Positions 46,021 to 55,517 of a DNA stretch of 64,000 bases are shown one piece after another (positions within the stretch are counted from its first letter, which is position 1; each line of letters starts with the position of its first letter). The position numbers and the translations under genes are program-made. The notes under the pieces were generated by a model, which had not been told where the DNA came from, did not search any database, and worked only from the letters and a program-made list of their open reading frames with translations. This DNA is from Methylobacterium radiodurans. GTDB taxonomy: Bacteria > Pseudomonadota > Alphaproteobacteria > Rhizobiales > Beijerinckiaceae. Location of the stretch: NCBI RefSeq assembly GCF_003173735.1, contig NZ_CP029551.1:1181001-1245000 (forward strand). The letters run 5' to 3'.

Positions 46021-46980
46021 TCATGTCTTCTCGAAGGTGCGGACCGAGCAGCCCGGCCAGGACGCTACGAACGACCGCCCGTGCGCTGCGCCGAGCACCA
46101 TGCAGGCGGTCGAGAGGCCATCCGCCAGAAGGCCGGTTCCTGCCGTCACGGTCACGGCGGCTAGGCCCCGGGGCGAGCGCCCGGTGGCCGGGTCGAAGAT
46201 ATGATGGTCGGCCCGGTCCGGCGAGAAGCTCATGGCGTAGTCGCCGGACGTCGCCGCGAAGCCTGCGAACGGCGCAATCCCGGTCACGACCTCGCCCGGT
46301 GCGCGCGGGTCAGCGATGCCGAGCCGCCACGGACTGCCGTCCGCGTGTGTCCCGGCCGCGCCGAACTCGCCCGTATCGACGAAGGCGTCGCCGATGCCGC
46401 GCGCGCGGAGCGCCGCCATCACCCGGTCGGCGGCGTGGCCCTGGATCAGGGCGTTCAGCGTCAGCGCGGCGCCCGGTTCCAGGACGACGCGCTCGGGCGT
46501 GGCGCTAACGCGCCGCCAACCGATCCGGGTCACCGCTTCGCGGAGCGCTGCCGGATCCGGTCTCTCGCCCCGCGCCGCGGCCCCCGCCCAGAGCGGCCAG
46601 AGTGGCTGGACTGTGGGGTCGAAGGCGCCGTCCGTGCGCGCGGCAAGGTCGAGGGCGAAGCGCAGGAGCGTGCTCAGGTCCTCCGGCGGCGCGTCGAGCC
46701 GGCCCGCGCGGTTGAGCCGCGACAGCGCGCTGTCCGCCCGGAACAGGCTCGCGGCGGCCTCGACCGCGCGCATCGCGGCGAACCCGTCCGTCAGCCCGGC
46801 CTCCAGGGCGGCCGGATCGGGACCGGCCACCACCAGGACGACGGTGGTGCCGAAGGCGATGCCCGCCCGTCGGCGGGTGACGAGCCCGCGCTCCGCGGCG
46901 AGCGTCCCGAACGCCGCCGATGCGCCGAGGCCGGCGGCCCCGACGAGGAGGCGGCGGCGCGTGACGGGCTGCCGGACCAT
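46021..46980 (-). CDS. apbE: FAD:protein FMN transferase (ApbE family)
   Basis: 319 residues with a twin-arginine-like leader (TRRRLLVGAAGLGASAAFG). The ApbE body has RADSALSRLNRAG, DLAARTDGAFDPTVQPLWPLW, VDTGEFGAAG, a GDYAMSF motif and HHIFDPATGRSP, followed by LADGLSTACMVLG. The enzyme moves FMN from FAD onto a Thr of target proteins in the periplasm. The adjacent NosR-like gene, ending 10 bases upstream, encodes a likely target. The ATG at 46978-46980 is chosen; the longer open frame is a shadow of the NosR gene. Confidence 0.9.
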   Translation of the reverse strand: MVRQPVTRRRLLVGAAGLGASAAFGTLAAERGLVTRRRAGIAFGTTVVLVVAGPDPAALEAGLTDGFAAMRAVEAAASLFRADSALSRLNRAGRLDAPPEDLSTLLRFALDLAARTDGAFDPTVQPLWPLWAGAAARGERPDPAALREAVTRIGWRRVSATPERVVLEPGAALTLNALIQGHAADRVMAALRARGIGDAFVDTGEFGAAGTHADGSPWRLGIADPRAPGEVVTGIAPFAGFAATSGDYAMSFSPDRADHHIFDPATGRSPRGLAAVTVTAGTGLLADGLSTACMVLGAAHGRSFVASWPGCSVRTFEKT

Positions 46981-46990
46981 GGGCGTCTCC

Positions 46991-49084
46991 CTACTCGGCC
47001 GCGACCGGCTGCGCGGCGATCCGGCGCCCGCGGCGGCGCGCCACCACCTCGGGCACGCATTGCCCGGGATCGTGGATGATCGTGATGCAATCCATGCACT
47101 GGAAGCACTCTGGATAGTCGATCCGACCGTCCACGCGAATCGCGCCATAGCGGCAGCGCACCCTGCAGAACTGGCAGGGGCTGCCGCACTCGGCCCGCCG
47201 CGGGATCCAGTCGAGGAACCGCAGGCGCCCGACGACGGCCAGGCCGGCGCCGAGCGGGCACAGGTAGCGGCAGAACCCCTTGTAGACAAAGAGGTTGAGC
47301 CCGATCAGCCCGACCGCGTAGAGCACGAAGGGCAGGGTCCGCGCGAAGTAGAGGGTGATCGCCGTCTTGAACGGCTCGGCCTCCGACAGGCTGTCGGCGA
47401 GCGGGGAGCCCATCGCGGCGGTGGCCAGGATGGCGCCGAGCAGGACATACTTCGCCTGCCTCAGAGTGCGGTCGAGCTGGGGCGGCACCGCGACCTGACG
47501 GATGCGCAGGGGGCGGGCGAGCCACGCCACGAGTTCCTGCAGCGCGCCGAAGGGGCAGAGCCAGCCGCAGAAGGTGCCGCGGCCCCAGACCAGGAGCGTC
47601 GCGAGCACGAAGGCCCAGAGCAGCAGCGATGGCGGGTCGTAGAGCAGGAAGGTGAGATCGTGCGTCACGGTCGCGGCCCGCACGAGGCCGACCAGGGTGA
47701 TGATCGAGAGCTGCGCCTGAGCGTACCAGCCGATGAAGCCGAGGGTGAAGGCGAGGTAGGCGAGCCGGAAGCGCGGGAAGCGCCCGCGGTCCGCGACGAG
47801 GCCGCGCTGGCGGGCTAGGACCGGCACGAGCCCGACGAGGGCGAGCGCGATCACGCAGACTTCCGGCGCCCGCGCCCGCCACGGATCGGTCCAGCTCGGC
47901 CCCGCCTCGGGTGCCTCGCGCAGGAAGAGCCCGGCCGGCAGGGCGTAGTCGGCGGAGAACGTGCGCGTGATCGTCTCCGGGAAGATCTGGCCGCGCTGGC
48001 GCACGAGCTTCGCCGTCAGCGTCCAGGCTGCGGACGGGTCGAAACCTGTCGCGTCCGCGACGCGCAGGAGGGTCCAGGGCCCGTCCGGCAGGCCGGGTGC
48101 CCCGCTACGTCGCTCGATCGCCATGTCGCGGGCGGTCACGGCGAGCCCGCCCTGCGAGACGGTCAGCCGGTCGGGGATCGAGCCGAGCACGAAATCCTCG
48201 CCGAGCGGGTTCTCGGGACCGTGGCTCACCACGAGGATCGCGTGGTCGCCGGGGCCGAGCTCCCGCATCAGAGCGGCGAAGCGCTCGGACCCGAGCAGGT
48301 TGCGGCCGATCGCGGGCACGTTGAGATAGGCGAAGGTGAGGTCGGCGAGGGGCGCGGCGGCCGGCCCGCCATCGGAGCCCTCGACGCCGGCATCCCGGAA
48401 GGCGGCGTCGGCCTGCCCGTTCGTGACGGTGAGGCGGCGGAGCCAGCCTCGCGCCGCGAGTGCGTCCACCGTCAGGGGCTCGTCGGCATCGGCACGGGCC
48501 GACACCTTCAGGCCGAGATTGGTCGCACCGAACCCGAGCTTGGCCCGCGCCACGGCGAGCGAGGCGGAGAGGATCGATTCGTTGATGACGCGCGTGGAGG
48601 CTGTCGCCATCGCAATCCCGTCGACGGTGCCCTGCGGCGCGGCGCCCGAGCCGCGCGCGTTCGGGCGCCCGACCCGTATGGGATTGCGGGCGGACAGCCC
48701 GACATACTGCTCGACGAAGGCGAAGAGCGGCTCCGATCCGAGCCCTTCGAGGAACACGGGTTCGTGGTGCGCGATCACTTTCACGTCGCGGAAGGTGCCG
48801 TCGGGGGCGAGCGCTACCAGAAGATCCGGTGGCGTGCCGCCGAAGCCGGGGAGCGGCGCGAGATCAACCGATTCGAACGCGTAGGCGAAGACCGCGTAGC
48901 TGCCCGCCTCCTGCTTCAGGATCGGCCAGACCGGAAGGGCCGGGTCGCGCTCGCCGACGACGAGCGGCGCCGGAAAGTACGTCTCGATGCCCGCACGGTC
49001 GAGCCTGCCCGCCGCGACGGGCAGGAGTCCGCCGAGTAGGACGAGCAGCCCGCCGAGGATCGCGCGCAGGGTGGCGAGGGTCAC
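46991..49084 (-). CDS. NosR-like FMN-binding, Fe-S membrane protein
   Basis: 697 residues. After an N-terminal anchor, a periplasmic FMN-binding domain contains DGIAMATASTRVIN, a likely site for covalent FMN. Five membrane helices follow from about residue 400, with the two CxxxCP motifs CGWLCPFG and CRYLCPLG. The C-terminal cytoplasmic part has CGSPCQFCRVRC and CFQCMDCITIIHDPGQC, enough cysteines for two 4Fe-4S clusters. NosR and relatives carry electrons across the membrane. It starts four bases inside the propeller gene and is followed by apbE. Since no nos genes are near, it probably serves the quinoprotein system. Confidence 0.9.
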   Translation of the reverse strand: MTLATLRAILGGLLVLLGGLLPVAAGRLDRAGIETYFPAPLVVGERDPALPVWPILKQEAGSYAVFAYAFESVDLAPLPGFGGTPPDLLVALAPDGTFRDVKVIAHHEPVFLEGLGSEPLFAFVEQYVGLSARNPIRVGRPNARGSGAAPQGTVDGIAMATASTRVINESILSASLAVARAKLGFGATNLGLKVSARADADEPLTVDALAARGWLRRLTVTNGQADAAFRDAGVEGSDGGPAAAPLADLTFAYLNVPAIGRNLLGSERFAALMRELGPGDHAILVVSHGPENPLGEDFVLGSIPDRLTVSQGGLAVTARDMAIERRSGAPGLPDGPWTLLRVADATGFDPSAAWTLTAKLVRQRGQIFPETITRTFSADYALPAGLFLREAPEAGPSWTDPWRARAPEVCVIALALVGLVPVLARQRGLVADRGRFPRFRLAYLAFTLGFIGWYAQAQLSIITLVGLVRAATVTHDLTFLLYDPPSLLLWAFVLATLLVWGRGTFCGWLCPFGALQELVAWLARPLRIRQVAVPPQLDRTLRQAKYVLLGAILATAAMGSPLADSLSEAEPFKTAITLYFARTLPFVLYAVGLIGLNLFVYKGFCRYLCPLGAGLAVVGRLRFLDWIPRRAECGSPCQFCRVRCRYGAIRVDGRIDYPECFQCMDCITIIHDPGQCVPEVVARRRGRRIAAQPVAAE

Positions 49085-50088
49085 GGGACCGCCCCGGCCA
49101 CGCCGGCCGGGACGGGGCGCACGGCCACGCCCCAGGGAAAGCGGCCGACCTTGACGCTTCGGATCGGACGCTGCGTGGCCACGTCCACCACGGTGACGTC
49201 GCCGGAGACGCCGTTCGTCGTGAACAGGCGCGTCTCGTCGGGCGTCATAGCCACTTGCCAGACCCGACGCCCGACGAGGATGTAGTTCAACACCTTGTAG
49301 GTCCTGGCGTCGATCACCGCGACGCGGTCGGAGGGACCGAGCGCGACGAAGGCGAAGCGCCCGTCCCGGGTCAGGCTGATGCCGACCGGCTGGAGGCGGT
49401 CGGCGGCGATGCCCTTCACCGCGAACGCGATGGTCTCGACCACCTTGCGGGTGGCCACGTCGATGACCGCGACCGTGCCGCCGATCTCGGATGAGGCCCA
49501 GAGCACGCGCCCATCCGCCGAGAAGGCGGCCGCGCGCGGGCGCTGTCCCACCGGCGTCGCGTCGGTCGCCGTGAGCGAGGGCACGTCGATCCAGTGGACC
49601 ATGTTGGTGGTCTCCGACGTGGTGACCGCGGTTCTGCCGTCCGGGCTCACCGCCATGCCCTCGGGCTCGATGCCGACATCGATCTGCGCCAGCACCTTGC
49701 GGGACTGCGCGTCGACCACGGTGGTGGTGGCGTTCTCCTCGTTGGCAATGAACAGGGTGCGGTCGTCGGGCGCGAGGGCGAACTGCTCCGGATCCTCGCC
49801 CGAGGGCAGGTTGTGGCGCACCGCGCCCGTGTCGGGGTCGATCGCCTGCACGGCGTCGGAATCGCTGGCGCAGACGTAGAGCGTGCGCCCGTCGCGCGAG
49901 AAGGTCAGCCCGCGCGGGCGCCGGCCCACCGGAAAGGTCCGGACCACCTCCAGCGAGGTGCCGTCGATCACCGAGACGGTGTTGTCGCGCTCGTTCGAGA
50001 CGAAGATCTCCTGCGCGACCGCGGGCCCGGCCACGAGTGCGAGCAGGCCGGCTTGGAGGAAGAGACGTGCGGTCGCGGTGCGGCGCAT
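49081..50088 (-). CDS. PQQ-dependent catabolism-associated beta-propeller protein
   Basis: 335 residues. A signal peptide (LFLQAGLLALVAGPAVAQ) precedes seven YVTN-like repeats such as IFVSNERDNTVSVIDG, LFIANEENATTTVVDA and LFTTNGVSGDVTVVDV. This is the propeller family found in PQQ alcohol dehydrogenase loci; no catalytic motif is visible. AGGAG lies seven bases before the ATG at 50086-50088; a frame starting at 50139 would add 17 polar residues before the signal peptide. It overlaps the NosR-like gene start by four bases. Confidence 0.88.
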   Translation of the reverse strand: MRRTATARLFLQAGLLALVAGPAVAQEIFVSNERDNTVSVIDGTSLEVVRTFPVGRRPRGLTFSRDGRTLYVCASDSDAVQAIDPDTGAVRHNLPSGEDPEQFALAPDDRTLFIANEENATTTVVDAQSRKVLAQIDVGIEPEGMAVSPDGRTAVTTSETTNMVHWIDVPSLTATDATPVGQRPRAAAFSADGRVLWASSEIGGTVAVIDVATRKVVETIAFAVKGIAADRLQPVGISLTRDGRFAFVALGPSDRVAVIDARTYKVLNYILVGRRVWQVAMTPDETRLFTTNGVSGDVTVVDVATQRPIRSVKVGRFPWGVAVRPVPAGVAGAVP

Positions 50089-50135
50089 GATGCGGCTCCT
50101 GGACTCATCGGCGGCGCGCCGGGAGAAACGATCCA

Positions 50136-51386
50136 TCACGCCGGCCTCCGGAAGGCCCGGCAGGCGCTCTCCGGCTCGTCGGCGCCCAGCGTGTCGAGTT
50201 CCGTGCGGTGGTGCAGGAAGCCCTCGATCGGCGCGGTCGCCGTTACCGCGCCCGGCCAGAGCAGGAAGACGGGCTGGCGCAGCTGCCCGTCCCAGGCGCG
50301 GAAGCTGAGCGGCCGCCCCTTGAATCCGCCGATCTCGAAGGTGAGCGACCGAACGAGCGTTGCCACCGTGTCCGCATCGGTGCTGCGCGCCTGCACCGCC
50401 GCCTCCCCGAGGGCGTGCACGGCTAGCCAGCCCGCGTAATCGATCGGGCGCATCGACCGGCCGGCAAGGCGCCGGAACCGGGATTGCAGTTGCACCGCTG
50501 CCCAGGCCTCGACCGGCCGACCCCAGGCGGCGGGGGAGAGCCCCTGCGTGCCCACCACCGGCCGCGGCGATGCCGTGTTGTAGACGAGGTTCGCCCCGAA
50601 CGCCCCGGCCTCGTCGGCCACCGCGACCACGTCGTGCTCGGCACCGCGGGTCGGAAGCACGAACTCGCGCAGCGCCGTGTCGCGGGTGTCGCCGCCCTGC
50701 GGATCGAAGCGGGTCTCCGCCACGATCCGGAGCCCGAACTTCCTGGCGGCCCGCCGCAGCGCCTCAGCATAGAGCGCGTCGGCGGGGTCCGGTCCCGACA
50801 AGAGGAGGATGCGGGTCCACCGCTTGAAGGCGAGGAACTGGGCCAGCGCGTCGGCGAGCATCGCGCGCGAGGGCAGGACGTGCAGGAGACGCGGCCGGCA
50901 ATCGGCCTCGCGCAGGCGGGTGTCGGGCGCCCCGACATTGAGGAACAGGGTGTCGCGGGCCTCCGGCAGGTCGGCCAGCGCCAGCACGTCCTCGGCCGGC
51001 GCGTTCACGACGACGAAGCGCGGCCTCGGGCCGAGCGCGCGGAAGGCCTCCCGCATGTCCTCGTCGAGCCCGACGACCCGGCTGTCGAGGTGGAAGCTCA
51101 GGGCCACGAAGCGGCCGGTGGCGTTCGAGTCCCTGAGCCCGAGCTCGGCGCCCTTCAACCCCTCGTCCTCTGGGACCGGATCCTCATTGTTGAGCGGCGT
51201 CGGGCGCTCGACGCGCCGCTCCAGGTAATGGATCGCGAGCGGCTCAGCCCGCGCCGCGCCGGACGTCGGATCGTGCGGGGCCAGGGCCAAGAGGAGAGCG
51301 AGCAGGACCGGCGCGAGCCCGCGCGCGGCGCGCAGCAGCGCCGGTCGTCGGCGCGAAGCGCCCTCAATCCCGAGCCGCGCCAGCAT
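50136..51386 (-). CDS. ABC transporter substrate-binding protein, PQQ alcohol dehydrogenase system type
   Basis: 416 residues with a signal sequence (GLAPVLLALLLALAP). The type I periplasmic binding fold follows, with IHYLERRVERPTPLNNEDPVP, RFVVVNAPAEDVLALADLPEARD, RDTLFLNVGAPDTRLREADC and ILLLSGPDPADALYAEALRRAARKFGLRI (read in parts), the recognisable pattern of the family tied to PQQ alcohol oxidation. No ATPase or permease is in the window, so it may act as a binding protein only, or with distant genes. It is the first gene of the minus-strand set, 170 bases from the divergent cytochrome. Confidence 0.85.
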   Translation of the reverse strand: MLARLGIEGASRRRPALLRAARGLAPVLLALLLALAPHDPTSGAARAEPLAIHYLERRVERPTPLNNEDPVPEDEGLKGAELGLRDSNATGRFVALSFHLDSRVVGLDEDMREAFRALGPRPRFVVVNAPAEDVLALADLPEARDTLFLNVGAPDTRLREADCRPRLLHVLPSRAMLADALAQFLAFKRWTRILLLSGPDPADALYAEALRRAARKFGLRIVAETRFDPQGGDTRDTALREFVLPTRGAEHDVVAVADEAGAFGANLVYNTASPRPVVGTQGLSPAAWGRPVEAWAAVQLQSRFRRLAGRSMRPIDYAGWLAVHALGEAAVQARSTDADTVATLVRSLTFEIGGFKGRPLSFRAWDGQLRQPVFLLWPGAVTATAPIEGFLHHRTELDTLGADEPESACRAFRRPA

Positions 51387-51556
51387 CGCGCCCTGCTCGC
51401 CTCCCTGTCTTCGTTGGCGGGAGGATACGGGCGAACGGGCCGGAGCCGGTATTGGACCAAGGTTTACCCGGCCCCGTCCGTCTCCCGTACCAAAGCATAA
51501 TGGGTGCGATCGGACCGTCTTGTTACCGTCGAGCGCAAGTAACGGGAGGAGTTTCC

Positions 51557-51979
51557 ATGAAGGCCGCACCCCTGAAGAGCGGGCTCGCCGCCGCCTGTCT
51601 CGCGCTGTCGCTGACGGGCGTGCTGGCCCACGGCGACGTGCAGCCGCAGCCGGTCGACACCGCGGGTCTGGCGTCCCTCGGAGAGGCTTGGCGGGACGAG
51701 AACCCCTATCGCGGCGACGCCAAGGCGGTCGCCATCGGCGATTCCGGCTTCAACCAGAACTGCGCGCGCTGCCACGGCCTTCAGGTGATCTCGGGCGGGC
51801 TGGCGCCGGACCTGCGCTACCTGCCGCTGGGCAAGGAGGGCGACGAGTATTTCGTCGAGCGCGTGCGCCACGGCGCGATCATCAACGGCATGACCAAGAT
51901 GCCGGCTTTCGAGGGCGTGCTGTCGCAGGAAGCGCTCTGGGCGATCCGCACCTATATCGAGGCGAAGCACGAGGAGTGA
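51557..51979 (+). CDS. Cytochrome c-550, PedF type
   Basis: 140 residues. A signal peptide ends near VLAHG, followed by DVQPQPVDTAGLASLGEAWRDENPYRG, a PedF hallmark. One heme site (CARCHG) and a Met axial ligand in MTKMPAFEGV are present. It should take electrons from the quinoprotein dehydrogenase and pass them to the oxidase chain. GGAGGA lies six bases before the ATG at 51557. The next gene starts two bases after its stop, so the two are coupled. Confidence 0.9.
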   Translation: MKAAPLKSGLAAACLALSLTGVLAHGDVQPQPVDTAGLASLGEAWRDENPYRGDAKAVAIGDSGFNQNCARCHGLQVISGGLAPDLRYLPLGKEGDEYFVERVRHGAIINGMTKMPAFEGVLSQEALWAIRTYIEAKHEE

Positions 51980-51981
51980 GG

Positions 51982-52833
51982 ATGCAAGCCTTTCGCCTCG
52001 TCCTCGCGCTCGCCGTGGGGCTGATCGCGCCGACGGGAGCCACGGCGCGGCCATTTGACGAAGTGGTCGCCTCCGGCGTCCTGCGCGTCGCGGTCTATGA
52101 CGACAACGCGCCCTTCTCGGACGCCGGCGCGGCCGCGCCGCGGGGCATCGACGCGGATCTTGCCCGCGCCATCGCCGAGCGGCTGAAACTGACCCTCGAC
52201 CTGCGGGTGGTCGATGCGGGCGAGAACGTCGACGGCGACTTCCGGCTGAACCTCTGGCGTGGTGACCTCACGGGCACGCCGCTCGCCGATCTGATGCTGA
52301 ACGTGCCGCATGACCGCATCCTGGCGACGCGCAACGAGCAGATCTTCCTGACCACGCCCTATTTCGAGCAGCGCCTCGCCTTCGCCTATCGCAAGGACCG
52401 GATCGAGGGCCTCTCTGGCGTGCGCAACCTCGACGGGCACACCGTCGCGGTCGAGGGCACGAGCGCCTCCGACAGCCTGCTGATGAATGCGGAAGGCGGG
52501 CGCTTCCGCGACGCCGTCCGGCATTTCCGCAGCTTCGATGAGGCGGCCAAGGCCTATCTGGCAGGTGAGACCGCGATCCTCGCCGGCACGCGCGCCTCGA
52601 TCGAGGCGGCGCTGCGGAGGGCTGGCGCCGCGGGCGCGGACAATCCCGTCGTCGAGGTGCCGATCCCGGGTCTCGTGCGGACGCGCTGGGATCTCGGGGG
52701 CGCCGTACGCAGCGACTCGCGCGACCTCGCCTACGCGGTCGGCGACGCGCTGACGGCGCTCGCGCAGGAGGGACGCCTCAAGGTGATCTGCGAGAGCTAC
52801 GGCGTCACCTATACGGCGCCGCAGGGGTACTGA
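51982..52833 (+). CDS. Quinoprotein dehydrogenase-associated periplasmic binding protein (XoxJ-like)
   Basis: 283 residues with a signal peptide (LVLALAVGLIAPTGATA). The type II binding fold has FDEVVASGVLRVAVYDDNAPFS, GIDADLARAIAERLKL, GDFRLNLWRGD, GTPLADLMLNVPHD and a C-terminal domain with LIVEGTSASD-like (here VAVEGTSASDSLL). The family members MoxJ and XoxJ are thought to help the dehydrogenase mature or become active. It lies between the cytochrome and the dehydrogenase gene, the XoxFGJ-type grouping. Confidence 0.88.
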   Translation: MQAFRLVLALAVGLIAPTGATARPFDEVVASGVLRVAVYDDNAPFSDAGAAAPRGIDADLARAIAERLKLTLDLRVVDAGENVDGDFRLNLWRGDLTGTPLADLMLNVPHDRILATRNEQIFLTTPYFEQRLAFAYRKDRIEGLSGVRNLDGHTVAVEGTSASDSLLMNAEGGRFRDAVRHFRSFDEAAKAYLAGETAILAGTRASIEAALRRAGAAGADNPVVEVPIPGLVRTRWDLGGAVRSDSRDLAYAVGDALTALAQEGRLKVICESYGVTYTAPQGY

Positions 52834-53136
52834 TCCGCGTCGGCGCGCGGCGCGTCTGCAAGGTCTCTGCCTCGCAACGAGGCCGCAGCCTACGACGTCG
52901 CTTGAAGTTTTGTTTGATTTTTGGCCGATCGACTTGCGATTCGAGTCGATCGGACGGCCAGAATCGTCTCTCTGCAAAGATCGTCGAAGCAGAATTCGAC
53001 CAAAGCCCAATAAGAGTTTGCTGAGAAGCGCTCTACGCTTCGGATCCAAGGGGCGGCAGGCCCGAGTCGGTCGGGACCTCGGAAAGCCCCACGATCCCTG
53101 ACGAACAGGGTCCAGTACGCAAGGAGGAGATGCCCC
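52834..53136 (+). promoter_or_regulatory. exaF promoter region
   Basis: 303 bases without a gene. It contains the inverted repeat at 52925-52953 and a strong ribosome site AAGGAGG at about 53120-53126. A sigma-70 promoter cannot be fixed by eye. Confidence 0.5.
52925..52953. repeat. Perfect inverted repeat upstream of exaF
   Basis: Ten-base arms CCGATCGACT and AGTCGATCGG with a 9-base centre, 184 bases before the exaF start. The size and spacing fit a dimeric regulator site; a stem without T tract is a weaker reading as a terminator of the upstream pair. Confidence 0.7.
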
Positions 53137-54900
53137 ATGAGAGCACGCAAGGAATTGCTGACGGCCGTGAGTCTCGCCGCCCTCGGCTTCGGCCTCGCCG
53201 GTCCCGCCCGCGCCGAGGTGACCGAGCATGACATCCTCAACGACGCCAAGACCACAGGCGACGTCGTCACCTACGGCCTCGGGCCCCAGGCGCAACGCTT
53301 CAGCCCGTTGAAGACGCTCAACCGCGATACCATCAAGGGCCTCGTCCCGGCTTGGTCGTTCTCGTTCGGCGGCGAGAAGCAGCGCGGCCAGGAGAGCCAG
53401 GCGCTCGTCAAGGACGGCGTGCTCTACGTCACCGGTTCCTACTCGCGCCTCTACGCCATCGATGCGCGCACCGGCGAGAAGAAGTGGGAGTACAACGCCC
53501 GCTTGCCCGAGGGCATCCTGCCCTGCTGCGACGTGGTGAACCGCGGCGCCGCGCTCTACAAGGACAAGGTCTATTTCGGCACCCTCGACGCCAAGCTCGT
53601 GGCGCTCGACCAGAAGACTGGCAAGGTCGTCTGGCGCAAGGACATCGACGACTTCAAGGCGGGCTACAGCTACACGGCCGCGCCGATGATCGTGAAGGGC
53701 AAGATCATCACCGGCGTGTCGGGCGGTGAGTTCGGCGTCGTCGGCCGCGTCGAGGCGCGCGACGCCGAGACCGGCGAGATCGTCTGGAAGCGGCCCGTCA
53801 TCGAGGGCCATATGGGCGAGCTCAACGGCAAGCCCTCGACCATGACCGGCAAGGTCAACGAGAGCTGGCCCGGCGACACATGGAAGTTCGGCGGCGGCGC
53901 GACCTGGCTCGGCGGCACCTACGATCCGGAACTGAACCTGATCTACTTCGGAACCGGCAATCCGGGCCCGTGGAACTCGGCGCTCCGGCCTGGCGACAAC
54001 AAGTGGTCGGCCTCGCGGCTCGCGATCAACCCGGACACCGGCGAGATCGTCTGGGGCTTCCAGACCACGCCGCACGACGGCTGGGACTACGACGGCGTCA
54101 ACGAGTTCGTGCCCTTCGACATGCAGAAGGACGGCAAGGTCGTGAAGGCCGGTGCCACCGCCGACCGCAACGGCTTCTTCTACGTGCTCGACCGGACGAA
54201 TGGGTCGTTCCTCTCCGCGACGCCATTCGTGTCCAACATCAACTGGGCCAAGGGCATCGACGAGAAGGGCCGCCCGATCTACGACGACGCCAACCGCCCC
54301 GGCGACCCGGCGAAGTCAGAGGACGGCAAGAAGGGCAAGTCGGTCTACGCGACGCCGGGCTTCCTCGGCGGCAAGAACTGGAACCCGATCGCCTACAGCC
54401 CCGACACCAAGCTGTTCTACGTGCCCTCGAACGAGTGGGGCATGGACATCTGGAACGAGCCTGTGAACTACAAGAAGGGCGCTGCCTATCTGGGCGCCGG
54501 CTTCACCATCAAGCCGACCTTCGAGGACCATATCGGCTCGCTGAAGGCCATCGACCCCGCAACTAAGAAAGTCGTCTGGGAATACAAGAACAAGGCTCCG
54601 CTCTGGGCCGGCGTTCTGACCACGGCTGGCAACCTCGTCTTCACCGGCACGCCCGAGGGCTTCCTCAAGGCCTTCGACGCCAAGACCGGTGAGGAGGTCT
54701 GGAAGTTCCAGGTCGGCACCGGCGTCGTCGCATCGCCGATCACCTGGGAGCAGGACGGCGAGCAGTGGATCGGCGTCGCGGCCGGCTGGGGCGGCGCGGT
54801 TCCGCTCTGGGGCGGCGAGGTCGCCAAGGCCACCACGGGCATCAACCAGGGCGGCAGCTTCTGGGCGTTCCGGCTCCCGAAGACCGTCGCCGCGCGCTGA
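53137..54900 (+). CDS. exaF: PQQ-dependent alcohol dehydrogenase, lanthanide type (ExaF-like)
   Basis: 587 residues with a signal peptide ending in ARA. The eight-bladed PQQ propeller has W-motif repeats ([30 protein letters not shown]). The vicinal disulfide Cys 130-131 is present (LPCCDVV). The catalytic Asp is D317 in HDGWDYDG, and D319, two residues on, is the extra Asp that marks lanthanide-binding enzymes. Overall it follows ExaF, the ethanol dehydrogenase of Methylobacterium, better than XoxF or MxaF. It would oxidise ethanol, and perhaps methanol and aldehydes, in the periplasm, giving electrons to the cytochrome encoded upstream. AAGGAGG precedes the ATG. Confidence 0.92.
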   Translation: MRARKELLTAVSLAALGFGLAGPARAEVTEHDILNDAKTTGDVVTYGLGPQAQRFSPLKTLNRDTIKGLVPAWSFSFGGEKQRGQESQALVKDGVLYVTGSYSRLYAIDARTGEKKWEYNARLPEGILPCCDVVNRGAALYKDKVYFGTLDAKLVALDQKTGKVVWRKDIDDFKAGYSYTAAPMIVKGKIITGVSGGEFGVVGRVEARDAETGEIVWKRPVIEGHMGELNGKPSTMTGKVNESWPGDTWKFGGGATWLGGTYDPELNLIYFGTGNPGPWNSALRPGDNKWSASRLAINPDTGEIVWGFQTTPHDGWDYDGVNEFVPFDMQKDGKVVKAGATADRNGFFYVLDRTNGSFLSATPFVSNINWAKGIDEKGRPIYDDANRPGDPAKSEDGKKGKSVYATPGFLGGKNWNPIAYSPDTKLFYVPSNEWGMDIWNEPVNYKKGAAYLGAGFTIKPTFEDHIGSLKAIDPATKKVVWEYKNKAPLWAGVLTTAGNLVFTGTPEGFLKAFDAKTGEEVWKFQVGTGVVASPITWEQDGEQWIGVAAGWGGAVPLWGGEVAKATTGINQGGSFWAFRLPKTVAAR

Positions 54901-55517
54901 ACCAAGGGGACGAGGGGCGGGCGATTCGTTTGCCCGCCCTCACGCCGTTGCCAACCGCCAGTCCCGGGATCCTCCGAGGGTCGAGAGCGATTCGATCCGA
55001 TTTGACTTTACCGTGCGCTACGAGCGCCAGGCCGATCTCGACCTTGCCTTCGGAGCAGACCGAAATCTGAGCTAAGCGCCGCGGTGAAAATGACCGCGGC
55101 GTGCCAGCAGGATGGTCGCCCCCAGGTTGTCGAATGACCCATTGCGGACATTGAGTCCAAGTCTTTTCGATGTCCGCTTCGCCGCAAAAGCGGACATGCC
55201 AGATGCAAACGGCATTCTGAACAGCTAGCTCGGTGGATTGACCAGACCGCTCATAACGGTCCGGCCGAACCATCGATCTCCTGGGTGGGACTCACGTTTT
55301 TTCCGGTAGGGCACGAGAAACGGGACGGGAAACCTCCTGTTTTGCAGGTGGGACGCACTACGCATCGAAGGCAGCGGCCGCGGATTGCAGCGCAATCTTC
55401 TTCTCGACCGAGACCATCCCGAACCCTGTGCGAACACCCCTTGTTGGCCGACTGGAACACCGGCCGCCGCCGGTGCCTTGCATCGTGGGGACACCTCCGC
55501 GGGCAAGGACGGGCACG
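54901..55517. other. Gene-free stretch downstream of exaF
   Basis: 617 bases without a supported gene. A near-perfect hairpin at 54914-54941 (GGGCGGGC arms, 9-base loop) may end the exaF message. A perfect 10-base inverted repeat lies at 55170-55197. Confidence 0.5.
55170..55197. repeat. Perfect inverted repeat ATGTCCGCTT/AAGCGGACAT
   Basis: Ten-base arms with an 8-base loop. A related direct copy GCGGACAT lies at about 55144-55151. This may be a dispersed repeat of the genome rather than a gene-specific site. Confidence 0.6.

Noticed and set aside
53137..54900. Calling the dehydrogenase XoxF or MxaF
   Set aside because: The sequence around the active site (HDGWDYDG), the LPCCDVV disulfide context and the overall length fit ExaF; XoxF-specific stretches are missing.
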